NCBI RefSeq assembly: GCF_000715075.1
Contig: NC_134082.1
Location: forward strand, 146,680,948-146,744,947
Source of the DNA: Nicotiana tabacum
Taxonomy: Eukaryota > Streptophyta > Magnoliopsida > Solanales > Solanaceae
Length of the DNA stretch: 64,000 nt
Reading direction: 5' to 3'
Shown: positions 11,483-22,019 of the stretch, piece by piece
How the letters are laid out: each line of letters starts with the position of its first letter
How positions within the stretch are numbered: the first letter of the stretch is position 1
Made by a program: the position numbers and the translations under genes
The notes under the pieces: model-generated
What the model was told of the DNA's origin: nothing
Seen by the model: only the letters and a program-made list of their open reading frames with translations
Database searches by the model: none

Positions 11483-12970
11483 CTAAGTAAGAATGATTAC
11501 ACTAATGGCCATGAACTCCGCTGGATTAGACAAGATTTCACCTTTTTGACCCTCAAACTGCCTGGAGAGTGCATCAACAACTCTGTTTTCTGCCCCCTTC
11601 TTATACTGAACTTCATAATCAAGTCCCAGTAGTTTAGTTAACCCCTTCTGCTGAATGCTAGTGGTCACTCTTTGTTCCAGTAGGAATTTGAGGTTGTGAT
11701 GATCAGTTCTCACTATAAAATATTTATATTGCAAGTAGTGCCTCCATTTTTCTACTGCATTTAAAATAGCCATATATTATTTCTCATAAATAGACCTTCC
11801 TCTGTGTCTAGGAGCAAGTACTTTACTTAAATAAGCAATGAGTTTTCCCCTTTGTAATAACACAGTACCTATACCATTCTGGCTAGCATTAGTCTCTACT
11901 ATAAGGTCTTGAGAATAATCAGGAAAGTACAAGACTGTGGTGTTGATCATGGCTTGTTTCAGAGCTTCAAAGGCAGCTGTAGCTTCCTCATTCCACTTGA
12001 AGGCTTCCTTCTTAAGCAAATCAGTCAGGGATTTAGCAATAACTCCATAATTGAGCACATATTTTCTGTAATAGCCTGTTAATCCCAGAAAGCCTCTCAA
12101 ACCTCTCAAGGTAGTAGGAGTGGGCCAGTCTACCATAGCCTTGACCTTCTCAGGGACAGCAGAGACTCCTTCCTTAGAGATCACATGCCCTAAGTACTCC
12201 ACCTTTGATTGCCCAAAAGAATACTTAGATTTCTTTGCATACAAGGTCTGAGCTCTTAGGATTTTAAACACTGCCTCCAGATGTGTCAGGTGTTCAGGTA
12301 GAGACTTACTATAGATGAGGATGTCATCAAAAAATACCAACACGAATTTTCTGAGTAGAGGCTGAGAATGAAAAACTTGGTTCATCAATGCTTGAAATGT
12401 AGCTGGAGCATTTGTTAGCCCAAATGGCATTACCTTGAATTCATAGTGTCCCAAATGGGTCCTAAAAGCAGTTTTGTTAATGTCTTCACTCTTCATCCGG
12501 ATTTGGTGGTACCCAGACCTCAGGTCAATTTTTGAGAAAATAACTGACCCAAATAACTCATCTAGCAAGTCATCCACAATTGGAATTGGATACTTATCTT
12601 TGATGGTTATCTCATTAAGTCCTCTATAATCCATATAAAACCTCCAAGTCCCATCTTTCTTCTTTACTAGTAAAGCTGGTGAAGAAAAAGGTGACTGACT
12701 ATGTCTAATGATCCCATTAAGCATCATTTCCCTTACTTGTTTCTCTAGTTCTTCTTTTTGAAAGAAATTATACCTGTAGGTTCTCAGGCCGACAAGAGCA
12801 GATCATGGTTTGAGTGGAATTCCATGATCTAGGGCCCTTGTAGGAGGTAGGGATTTAGGCTCAGCAAACACATCTTGATAGGTGATCAATACTGTTTGGA
12901 TGGAGGGATCAATGGGCTCCCCCTCCTTTGCTGCTACTGCTTGTACCAAGAATAAGTGTGCCATGAGAGT
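11483..12970 (-). pseudogene. Reverse transcriptase and RNase H of the chromovirus
   Basis: The segment 12727-11777 is an uninterrupted RT of about 316 residues: '[23 protein letters not shown]', '[13 protein letters not shown]', '[13 protein letters not shown]', and the active site '[10 protein letters not shown]' with both Asp present. It continues into '[11 protein letters not shown]', '[12 protein letters not shown]' and the RNase H start '[13 protein letters not shown]', where the catalytic Asp of the usual TDAS is Asn. After a TAA at 11777-11779 the frame resumes with 'FIVRTDHHNLKFLLEQR' and 'NRVVDALSRQ'. Upstream (12970-12728) the linker has a TGA near 12805. The frame is shared with gag and integrase. 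Confidence 0.9.
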
Positions 12971-14371
12971 TTAGCCCTTCTTTATCAGTTTTCCCATAGT
13001 GCTTCCACTAGTCCATCCTAATTGCCTTTGTTGGTTGATGCCCTGTAACACTACCTTATTGCCCTTTTTCCTAATGGTCACACAGTTCTTCTCATGGTCA
13101 AATTTGGTTGGATTGAACTTCTTCATCCAATCATTGCCAAGGACTATGTCATAACCTCCTAACTGTAGTATTCTCAAGTTTTCTTCAAATAATTTTCCAT
13201 TCATCTTCCAGCTGAACTTGGGACAAACAGAGTTGGTATACATGTAAATGCCATCAGCCACTGTTACTCTTAAAGTATTAGAAAACACTGGTGCATAACC
13301 AGTCTCCTTGACAGTAATCTCGTTAATGAAATTGTGAGTGCTACCTAAATCCACCAAGATAGTTAGCTCCTTTCTTCTAAACACTCCTCTGACTAGTATG
13401 GTATTGACTCCCATATTAGTACCAGACAAAGCATTAAAGCAAACAGTCTCTTGTATTTCTGGCCCCAAGTCTAACTCAATCTTTATCTCAGGTGGGGGCT
13501 CTTCCTGTATAGTAGCTACTTCCTCCACTTCTCCAGTCAAGCATTGCAACTGTTTGAATTGGCACATGTGACCAGGACCAAACTTTTCTCCACACCTGAA
13601 GCATAGTTGGTTGGCCTTTCTATACTCATACACCTCTGGAGTTAGCCTCAAGGGACTAGGTTTAGAAGGAGCAGCTGCAGTTGGTCTTTGCACCACTATT
13701 GGAACTGAAGCCTTAGCAGCAGTGGTCACTTTTGCTACTGGTTGGTTCTTCTTCAAGGCAGCCTCAATAGCCCTCTCCTGCATCCTAGCCTGTTCAATGG
13801 CACAACTCAGGGTTTTAGGCTTAAACAACTTCACTGAATACTTGATCTCATCCTTCAAGCCTCCTACAAAACTAGAAAGGAAATGTGCATCATTTAGTGC
13901 AGGGTTCCTCACTATCATCTGAGCCTTAAGGTCATCAAACTTCACCAGATAATCTTCCACATTGCTTTTTTGTTGTAGTCGGTTAAATTCTTCCACTACA
14001 TCCTCCATTAACACCTCCCCAAACCTATTTGCATACCTCCTCCTTCAACTCATCCCATGTAATCACTCCCCTGCTTAGTATCAGGGAATTATACCATAAC
14101 TCAGCATTACCATTCATATACAAAGTAGCCCCTCTACTTTAAGATCCTCAGCTACCTTATACAAATTGAAGAATCTATCACATTTTTGAATCCATACCTT
14201 TGGGTTAGTACCATCGAAGCTTGGTAACTCCCATTTGGGATTAAGAACCTGTCTTTGTTGTGGTCTAGCTGCTCTACTCTCCGCTGGTAAGGGTAGCAGT
14301 CCAATTCCAACTCCTGGGATTTGCTCAGGTGGCCTAGGTTGCCTACGATCCATGTTATTCAACCTCTCCAA
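12971..14371 (-). pseudogene. gag and protease of the chromovirus
   Basis: Starts at Met 14371 ('MERLNNMDRRQPRPPEQ') and enters a capsid-like region ('WELPSFDGTNPKVWIQKCDRFF'). Between about 14125 and 14040 a pair of compensating frameshifts gives stops at 14114-14116 and nearby. The original frame then runs 14014-12971: retrotransposon gag ('VEEFNRLQQKSNVEDYLVKFDDLK', 'FVGGLKDEIKYSV'), a CCHC knuckle 'CFRCGEKFGPGHMC' (about 13570), then the protease with 'LVDLGSTHNFI' (about 13340), where the usual DSG is DLG. A TAA at 12971-12973 separates it from RT. Confidence 0.88.
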
Positions 14372-14532
14372 CTACTGTTCCAAGGTGCATTGAATACCAA
14401 TGTGTCCTTCAAAGCTTGCTGCCTTCATTCAGCTCGACCAACAGCTCATCATGGTGGTTTAATTTTTCATCCATCACTTTCATGTGAGTTCCTTCAACCA
14501 TTAGTACCTCTGATTTAGCGTGGAATTGACAA

Positions 14533-14547
14533 GACTCTGATACCAAC
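14533..14547 (-). promoter_or_regulatory. Primer binding site (initiator-Met tRNA type)
   Basis: On the minus strand the 5' LTR end ...CTTGACA is followed at once by GTTGGTATCAGAGTC, which matches the usual TGGTATCAGAGC complementary to the 3' end of plant initiator tRNA-Met except near its last bases. Confidence 0.85.
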
Positions 14548-15001
14548 TGTCAAGCTCTAGCTCGATTTCAAACCAAAACCATAATTATAGGAAATTCAAC
14601 AACAAGTAATTTTGGGACAATTTTTGATTTATTGACTGAAATGAAAGTATTACAAATAAAATAAAGAAAATGAATTGGTAAACAAACTAAGTTATGAACG
14701 CCATTGATGGTGAGCTCGAATATGCAACAGAAGAAGAATAGATTTAGGTGAGAAGAGAATTTAGATTGAGGGAAGAGAAATTAGAAGAGAGAGAAGGATT
14801 CACTTACCAGAAGTTCGTTGCCTTCCCTTCTCCATTCAGTCGTTATTTTGATGCCTTGGGAATTAATCTGAGCCTTTGATCTATACCTGCTAAACAAATC
14901 TCAACCATCTAACTTTTTCGTGTTTTGCAACGAGGTCCTTCCGCCTTTTATAATTGAACTATGCCCCATTTTTAATTATAACGACTCTACAGACCATGAC
15001 A
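14548..15001 (-). repeat. 5' LTR of the minus-strand chromovirus
   Basis: 454 bases, paired with 9580-10031. A TATA-like 'tataaaag' (minus) is at 14945-14952. It carries a 3-base 'caa' duplication and about 25-30 substitutions relative to the other LTR. Confidence 0.92.
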
Positions 15002-15524
15002 AAGGAGCAATTTTATATGCTTATGAGGGATAAAAGGAAGAATGCTTGGTCGTGAAATTCATTGTTTCTTATGATTCCCTTCCTCTTTTTATGTTTTCTA
15101 TAGCGGTCACTCTATTTAAGAGAAAATATTAAAGAATGCTACAAAATAGTTGTCTTCCTGGTTAACTAGTCATTGGTCTTTGGCACCAAAGAAAGTCGAG
15201 AAGGCTGGGATGCAAGGTGGTTGTCGCTCAAGCAACTGTGGTGATTTTGGGGGGGGAGGGGGGTGATTTTCTTGAATAAAGTCTATCCGAACCAAAGTAG
15301 CACTTCTCAGATCAAGTTAGGTCTCTCCAGCTGATCTGGGTGCCGGGCCCACTTGTTTCTCGAGAAGAGATGAATAACATGGTCAATATTATAATAGTTG
15401 AACCGGCCCCTTGTTGTTTGAAGAAACCCTTCACTTCAGTTAGTATTTTTTCAAGAAAAGCAAACATGAGATAAGTAATCCAATATTTCACTAAGATTTC
15501 GAATAGGGATCCTGAATTCAAATT

Positions 15525-15705
15525 GATTCAGAGCTCTTTATAACAATATTTTTATATAACATTCATTCACTATAAAAGTCAAATTTTTTCAGAATCGATT
15601 CTTATGTTATATTATAATATATGTTCTCTATAACAACACTTTACTATAACAATTAAAAAATATCGGAACGAACGAGACTGTTATAAGTTTCACCGTATAA
15701 GTCAT
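15525..15705. mobile_element. Probable MITE, AT-rich, 'ctataacaac...ctgttataa' type
   Basis: The segment 'ttataacaatattttta ... gttctctataacaac ... atcggaacgaacgagactgttataa' matches my recollection of a short noncoding repeat common in plant intergenic DNA. Its ends are rough inverted repeats (ttataac near 15536 against gttataa near 15691). Edges are approximate and no target duplication was confirmed. Confidence 0.45.
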
Positions 15706-16621
15706 TCACACGTATTGAGTCTTTGAATCCAAACAAAATACTCCAGCAATTAAATAAGCATCAACTTTATCATCTGTGATTGGACGTCTGATGTTTCCTT
15801 AATTCACGCAAAACTCAAATCTTATGGACAGTGATGCTAGTGAAATTAGTCCCGAGATAGTGATAATTTTAAATTATTGTAAGTTAATTAGGTTATTAAG
15901 CAACTAATCCTTTTCAACTTTAAGGTGACTTCAGAGAACCGAAAGTGAACCTTTGGGGGAAAAGCAAAAACGACTAGTAACTCGAAAAGTTTATCGTGAC
16001 TGATTGTTAGTGCTCAAAAAGCACAAAAGACTCATTCAAAAAGAGGTTCTCTAATTTAATAAACTAATATTGCATATAACAAAATTACAATAAATCTGGT
16101 TAATAAGACAACATTAGTTTATAAGATCAATTGGTGTGATGACAGTGAGGCAAAAAAGAATATAAGGAAAATCTTCAAGAAATAATCGAAGTGAAGGGAC
16201 TTTGACCAAGTCATAAAGGGTGAAATATTTGGTCATTAGTTTCCTTTTAGATAAAGATAAACTTTCAATTTAAAACCATTTTAAATAAGAAAATACAATG
16301 AAATAAACAGATCTTTTAAATTGTAAGCAAGTATATTTGGCAAGAGTACTATATCCTTCACCTCATATACAGATTTAGGAGTAGAGAAAGGTAGGGATAA
16401 TAAGAGGGGTTTCTTATGACATGGGCCTTTAGCATAAGTTTTGGACCTAAACATCTCATACCTCTATAAATAAATAGCCTATTTGGATATAGCCCATCTT
16501 TACATCATTTACTCTGAAAACAAAGCATTTTACAAACTACTTTTGGACTGGAAAGAAGATGGAAAGGAAAAGTCTAATTGTAGATATGGTCCATTTGAAA
16601 AACTCTGAAATGAGATGTATG

Positions 16622-16868
16622 CCTTCCCTTCCAATTTATGTGATATATTTTTGTTGTTCATCTAAGAGAGGATACATTCAAAATATTTAAAGAAAATTTA
16701 ACTTCACCACTACCTTTAATGAGAAGCTTGTATAGTCGATCATACAGATGCTATGAAATATTAATACAAATATTATAATATATTTAAGATTATAAATTGT
16801 CAAGAAAAATAATTCCTTAAACTTTGTGCCGACTCAAATTACAACCACATATTGAAATGGAGGGAGTA
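16622..16868. mobile_element. Probable Stowaway-like MITE
   Basis: The left end reads 'ccttcccttccaatttatgtg'-like sequence; the right end, reverse-complemented, reads TACTCCCTCCATTTCAATATGTG. These are imperfect inverted repeats of about 20 bases with the CTCCCTCC signature of Stowaway/Mariner-type MITEs. About 247 bases, no coding capacity. TA lies at the right edge, but the left edge has diverged. Confidence 0.6.
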
Positions 16869-18223
16869 TGAGTAAGTATATATTCAAGTAAGTGGTGGCC
16901 ACGGACATGTATAAGGTGGTCCAAATAATCTAACAGAATAACTTAAATGGGATATTATTGCTTTTTCATAATGAATCTCACTCAAATCTCATGGCTTTAA
17001 GCTTTGCATGCACATGACACTTGCCTTTGAACAATCGTTTTTATTGATAAGGATTCCTTGTTCTAACTTTTCTTATAAGAAATTAAGCCCCACATAAAGC
17101 TATCATCCTCTTCTTCATGAGTTGTAAGTGATAGGGTTTGCCTCCTTCCCCACATCTCCCTCTATTTCATTTTTTGGGGGTCATATTGCAATAGCACCCT
17201 AACTTTTTTATACTTTTGTCAAACATTGCAATCATGTAACCTAACTTTTGAAACTCATTGGACCTATTTTTCACCTTGTTGTTTGTGCATCGTATAGTTT
17301 TTATTTTAGAACGATAAACTCACTTGTTACGTGATTATTTTCCTTTTTCGTTTAGTTTGATCGAGTTTAAGTGAATACCCATTTGACAATAAATTGTATG
17401 TCTAAGTTTCTAAAAAGTTTATATAGGTTTATCATCTTTTTCATGTTACAACTGCACTTTATAATAAATATAATTACTTGTATTTGGCTTTTAAGAAAAA
17501 TGCGCTACACGAGTAAACATGACTAACAAGTGATTGCCCATATTATAGTAGTAATTGTGCTTTTTCAAAATTTTAATCGTCACTAAATATTTTTAAAAAC
17601 AAATACTAAGAAAAAAGAGAAAAATTAGAGGGTTACTTTTTCAACTCTGAAACCCAACGTGAACAATAAATAATAAACTACAAGTTATCATCTTCTTGAA
17701 CATTCTAATGCGTTAAAACTCAAAGTCAGTGTCACTTATCTTGACATCTTATTTCCAGTTCAATTTTCTCCAAATATTATTTTTGTTTGATTTTATTTCA
17801 AACTTTATTGATTTGACAATTAAAAAAAAAATGGACGTACAAAATTGAGCAGACGAAACAAGAAGTTTAACTACTCATCAACACGAGGCGAAACTTCTTT
17901 TAGGTTCAATAATGTCTATATGTAATAGTTTTCAATACTTCAATAATTTGTACAGTACATAGTGATAGCAGTCATAAATGTGTCCGAATGACAAACATTA
18001 GTGACATGATTAAAAGAAAATATGACAAACGTTCATTCTTAGGTCTCAATCGAGACCTAACTCATCGCTAGTTGTTCTCTACCAATGTAAATGTGAAAAA
18101 CACTTACTCTTATTGATTTATTTGCGTAAAATCAAATAACATAACTTTAAAATAAAATAAAAATACATATTAAGTGATTAAAATCTCTATATTAGACACA
18201 TATTTTCTATTTATTGATCTATA

Positions 18224-18785
18224 TGTATAGGGTAAAATATGCAATGCCAGGTGGCCGCTTAAAAGAATGACATGTGGAACCGAAGGCAATTATCCTATTT
18301 GGTATCGGAAGGAATTACACTCATAAAGAGGCAATAAGTACCCTCCGCCCTATGGCATTAATGAAGAATATTCCACAGTATTGAGTGCACTGCCCGTTAC
18401 AAAGAATTTGTAATTTATGTTCACCGTTACACCTTCATCAATAGCCCTCATAATTGACATTCAAGAAGGGCACGATCCTAGGACATTGTTCCCTAGACAT
18501 AGTTATAAATAGTGAGCTTTGTTATCATTGTAAAAGGCATGAATTTTCTGGCAAACTGATACTATAATCTATTGAAAGCTCTATACAATTTTATCCTCTT
18601 ATTTTTTGTTTTTACTACTGTTGTGCCCGGAGGCCTTGATACCGGAATCATTATTTCTGTTATTTCGTCTTTATATTAAGGCTAAGTGTTACATATTTCT
18701 TCAATTATCTTATTATTCCAGGATCGAATTAATTCACTTGTCTAGAAACCATGTAAATTCAACTGTATCGTTTAATGGGTAAACA
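18224..18785 (+). repeat. Tat-1 5' LTR
   Basis: Starts TGTATAGGGTAAAA, contains the TATA box 'tataaata' at 18504-18511, and ends 'gggtaaaca' just before the PBS. The start resembles the Tat-3 LTR at 8781. The left edge rests on that similarity because the partner LTR is outside the window. Confidence 0.7.
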
Positions 18786-18806
18786 GTTTGGCGCTCATCG
18801 TGGGAC
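18786..18806 (+). promoter_or_regulatory. Tat-1 primer binding site
   Basis: 'gtttggcgctcatcgtggga' directly follows the LTR. It fits the TTGGCGCC...GTGGGG type of PBS I associate with Solanaceae Tat elements, with several substitutions. I cannot assign the tRNA with confidence. Confidence 0.6.
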
Positions 18807-18910
18807 CTAGACAACCGTGTAATTAAATTGATCCTTGCCTTTTTTACTAACGTGTTTTGATTATTTGTCTTAGAAAAAATCATAAGAAATAGCAGATAAA
18901 CGGTATTAAC

Positions 18911-20519
18911 AACACACAGAATCCTGAGGTTCGAGGAGACCAACCTCATTTCGAGGATTCAATCAGTGACACCCACAATGAGGGGAACGATGCCACGCCG
19001 GTACACGATAAGCGATATTCACGACATGTTCGGGAGGCAACTCCCGATGATGCTAAAGAGGAACATGTCGTGGATGCGGTAATAGTCCTACAAGAACAAC
19101 AAGCGATCATTCTGGGCCACCTCACACGACAGGATACGGTTATAACAGAGTTGAAGTAGGCACTATTGGGGGCTTCCAATAACGCGAATAGACGAGATCC
19201 AGTTTTTTTCGGTACTCCCGCAAATCAAACAACGCACAGGGTCAATAACAACACCCCAAGGGGCGAGGTTGGTTCCTATGGAGCTCGGGGGAGTGGATCC
19301 CGCCCCGATAACGAAAACGATCCCTTCAAGAATGAACTTTTATGGTTTATGAGAGAGGTGAATGCCCGCATTGACTCAGTGCTGAAAAGACCAGACTCAA
19401 AGAAGTATACTTAGTTGTCTTACAAACCTAGCGCAGTACCAAAATTAATCCCAAAACGGTTTAAAATGCCCGACGTGACAAAGTATGATGGAACTTCTGA
19501 CCCTCAGGAGCATATTACAACCTATACAATGGCGGTGAAGGAGAATGATTTAGCTCCTCAAGACATTGAATCTGTTTTGCTGAAGAAATTTGGAGAGACT
19601 CTCACGAGAGGAGCCTTGACGTGGTATTCACCATTACCCAAGCATTTCATAGATTCTTTTGAGATGCTTGCAGATTCTTTCATTAAGGCTCATGCTAGGG
19701 CCAGAAAGGTGCAGGCCTGAAAGGCCGACATATTCAGAATTGCACAAGGAGAATCCGAGTTACTACGAGAGTTGTTATCCGGTTCCAAAAGGAGAGGATG
19801 TCCAAAGGACTGGATCTGAGAAGTTCAGACGCCTCCCGAAAATTGAAGGAAAGTTTGCTTGAGTTCCAAGCAACTACTTGGGTAGATGTCCACAACCGGT
19901 ACGAGTCAAAGGTAAGGATCGAAGATGATCATGTCAGTTTCCCGTCGTCGGCAAAGGGACGAGAGAAGAATAATGAAGAATCAAAAGATGACTTTGACAC
20001 GGACAAACGGTCTTCGAGGGGCCAATTTTTGCCTTGCGAATGGACCGAAGGCCCGGCAGAGGTTTTCGATTAGTAGATAGATTTGCTATTGACAGTAGGT
20101 CTGATCGTGGTCAGAACAATAGATCGTTGCTGGAAAAGGAAGCATCAGGTATGCAGGATCTTTCCTACCCGAGGCTATCAGAATACAATTTCAGTGTCAG
20201 CGTAGTAGAGTTGGTATCAGCTATGAGAAACATTAAAGAATCACGGTTTTTGAAGCCAATGAGATTCGATCCCAGCCAGAGGGATCCCAAATTATGGTGT
20301 GAATACCACGAGATGAATGGACACCAGACTGGGGACTGCCGACATCTCCAGGAAGAAGTGGCGACAATGTTGAAGAATGGTCATCTTAGAGAATTTTTGA
20401 GTGACCGGGCTAAAAACAATTATGGTCGCAACCGGAACAACATGGAACCCTCAAAAGCAGGGGAACATCCCCCGCGCCATATGATCAACATGATCTTCGG
20501 GGGGTGGGGTAGGGAGTGA
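18911..20519 (+). pseudogene. Tat-1 gag
   Basis: The frame from 18911 gives an N-terminal region, then 'PKRFKMPDVTKYDGTSDPQEHI' (about 19455), 'GALTWYSPLPKHFIDSFEML', and after frameshifts near 19770 and 20040 a region ending in the knuckle-like 'CEYHEMNGHQTGDC' (about 20300). This is the capsid and nucleocapsid layout of Tat gag. The initial Met is not identified. In-frame stops are TAG 19157-19159, TAG 19412-19414 and TGA 19718-19720. Each is one C-to-T change from a Gln or Arg codon in context. About 130 residues around 19750 are compressed by indels. Confidence 0.85.
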
Positions 20520-20599
20520 GGGGGGCGACGAGATCAACAGGGTCACCTTTTCAGCATAAAAAAAGACGAAAATATCAATAACCCATAGCAAGAAACTCC

Positions 20600-21003
20600 G
20601 GGAAGTTCCCGAAGACGATATCACTTTCACGGAGGAGGACGCATATGGATTGTTGCTACCGCACAACGATGCACTACTAATTTCTTTAGATGTGCTAGAT
20701 TTTAAAATTAAACGTGTTCTAGTGGATCCGGGAAGTTGGGCCAATATCATACAATGGAGAGTATTGGAGCAAGATAAACTCGCCGGAAGCACAATTCCAT
20801 CTACAAAACTACTTGCTGGATTCAACCTCGCGAGTGTGACAACTCGAGGAGAGATTTTGTTGCCCACAAATGCCAAATAAGTGATGAAAACAACTCTTTT
20901 TGAAGTGGTAGATGGTGATATGGGATTTAATATTATTCTGCAAAGACCACGGTTACACGAGATAAGAGCTGCACCATCCACGTATCAGGAGTTAAACAGA
21001 TAA
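20600..21003 (+). pseudogene. Tat-1 protease
   Basis: 'ALLISLDVLDFKIKRVLVDPG' at about 20670-20735 is the aspartic protease start, with the catalytic Asp in 'VDPGSWANI' where relatives have DPGSSANI. The ORF 20650-20880 ends at TAA, and 'FEVVDGDMGFNIILQRPRLH' (about 20900-20960) continues in a shifted phase to a stop at about 21001. Short linkers either side show no motif. Confidence 0.75.
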
Positions 21004-21149
21004 GGGGTGACCAACCGGCAGCAAGGGAGATGAATATGATTTTGATCTCCAGTATCATAGGGAAGGAACATGCGACATAGCAACTACAGGAACTGGCGCC
21101 TGCTCCTAAATCAGATGAAGTTATCCCGGGGGTAGAAGCGTCAGAATCC

Positions 21150-22019
21150 TATTAGGTGCCAAGGTATTCCCAAGTACCAGAAAAGACGAATGAAACAAAA
21201 TCCACGGCAGAAGAGCTCGAGAAAGTTGCATTGTTCGAAGAGTTCTTAGAAAGGAAATTCCACTTGGGGACAGGACTGGACCCCGAGCTCAGGTCTGGCT
21301 TTATTGAATTTCTTAAATTTAATGCCGATTGTTTTGCATGATTGCATACGGATATGATAGATATCCTGACGGAGGTAACTGTACACAAGTTAAGTTTAGA
21401 TACCAACATACCCCCGATAAGACAAAATAAACACCTTATTGCGGAGGCCAGGAATAAATTTGTCAAAGAAGAGGTAACTCACTTACTTTATATCGGTTCG
21501 ATCCGAGAGGCAAAGTATCTAGACTAGCTAGATAATGTAGTCGTAGTTCCTAAGAAGAAAAATAAATTTTGCATGTGTATAGATTACAAGGACTTGAATA
21601 AGGCATGCCCGAAAGACTCGTTCCCACTGACAAACATCGATCAAAATAATCAATATGATGGTCGGATATGAGTTAATGAGTTTCCTCGATGCTCATTCCG
21701 GGTACAACCAAATTAAGATGAACCTGGAAGATAAGGAAAAGAGTTCATTCATAATGAATTTTGGCACATATTGCTATAATATGATGTCCTTCGGGTTGAA
21801 GAACGCCGGAGCCACTTATCAGCGGCTCATAAATAAGATGTTTGAAAAATAAATAGGAAAAACTACGATAGTTTATATAGATGATATGCTCGTTAAGTAT
21901 TTGAATGCAAGTGATCACCTTAAGCATCTGCAAGAAACCTTTGATATCCTAAGGCAGCATAACATGAAGCTTAACCCCGAAAAATGCGTGTTCAGGGTCA
22001 GCTCTAGCAAGTTCCTAGG
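21150..22019 (+). pseudogene. Tat-1 reverse transcriptase, left half
   Basis: A linker ('FLKFNADCFA') leads into RT: 'VVVPKKNNKFCMCIDYKDLNKACPKDSFP' in broken frames (21540-21640), 'LDAHSGYNQIKMN' (about 21690), 'MSFGLKNAGATYQRLIN' (about 21785) and the active site 'VYIDDMLV' (about 21872) with both Asp. Stops lie at 21340, 21525 and 21850. There is a frameshift near 21645. The gene is cut within 'SSKFLG' by the Tekay insertion (target duplication 22015-22019) and resumes at 33227 with 'FLVSQRAIEVNP'. Confidence 0.88.

Larger units (their letters stand above)
9580..15001 (-). mobile_element. Complete chromovirus-type Ty3/gypsy element
   Basis: Both LTRs (9580-10031 and 14548-15001) match each other closely, begin and end TGTCATGG...GCTTGACA on the minus strand, and flank gag, protease, RT, RNase H, integrase and a chromodomain-like tail in that order. 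A PBS complementary to initiator-Met tRNA and a polypurine tract sit next to the LTRs. Flanking 5-mers are AGGGA (9575-9579) and AAGGA (15002-15006), a target duplication with one change. The LTRs differ by about 6-7% by eye, so the insertion is not recent. gag-pol is mostly in a single reading frame. Confidence 0.92.
15002..18223. other. AT-rich region without recognisable genes
   Basis: No ORF longer than about 70 codons and no retroelement protein is visible. The region holds two MITE-like repeats (listed separately), a G-run at 15249-15267, short A and T runs, and a TATA-like 'ctataaataaata' near 16463 with no ORF behind it. I cannot tell whether this is old decayed transposon or true intergenic DNA. 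Confidence 0.6.

Noticed and set aside
13338..13922. Plus-strand ORFs of 77 and 103 codons
   Set aside because: They are shadows of the minus-strand gag-protease of the chromovirus.
15312..15521. 69-codon minus-strand ORF in the AT-rich region
   Set aside because: Short, no motif, and no codon-bias signal I can see.
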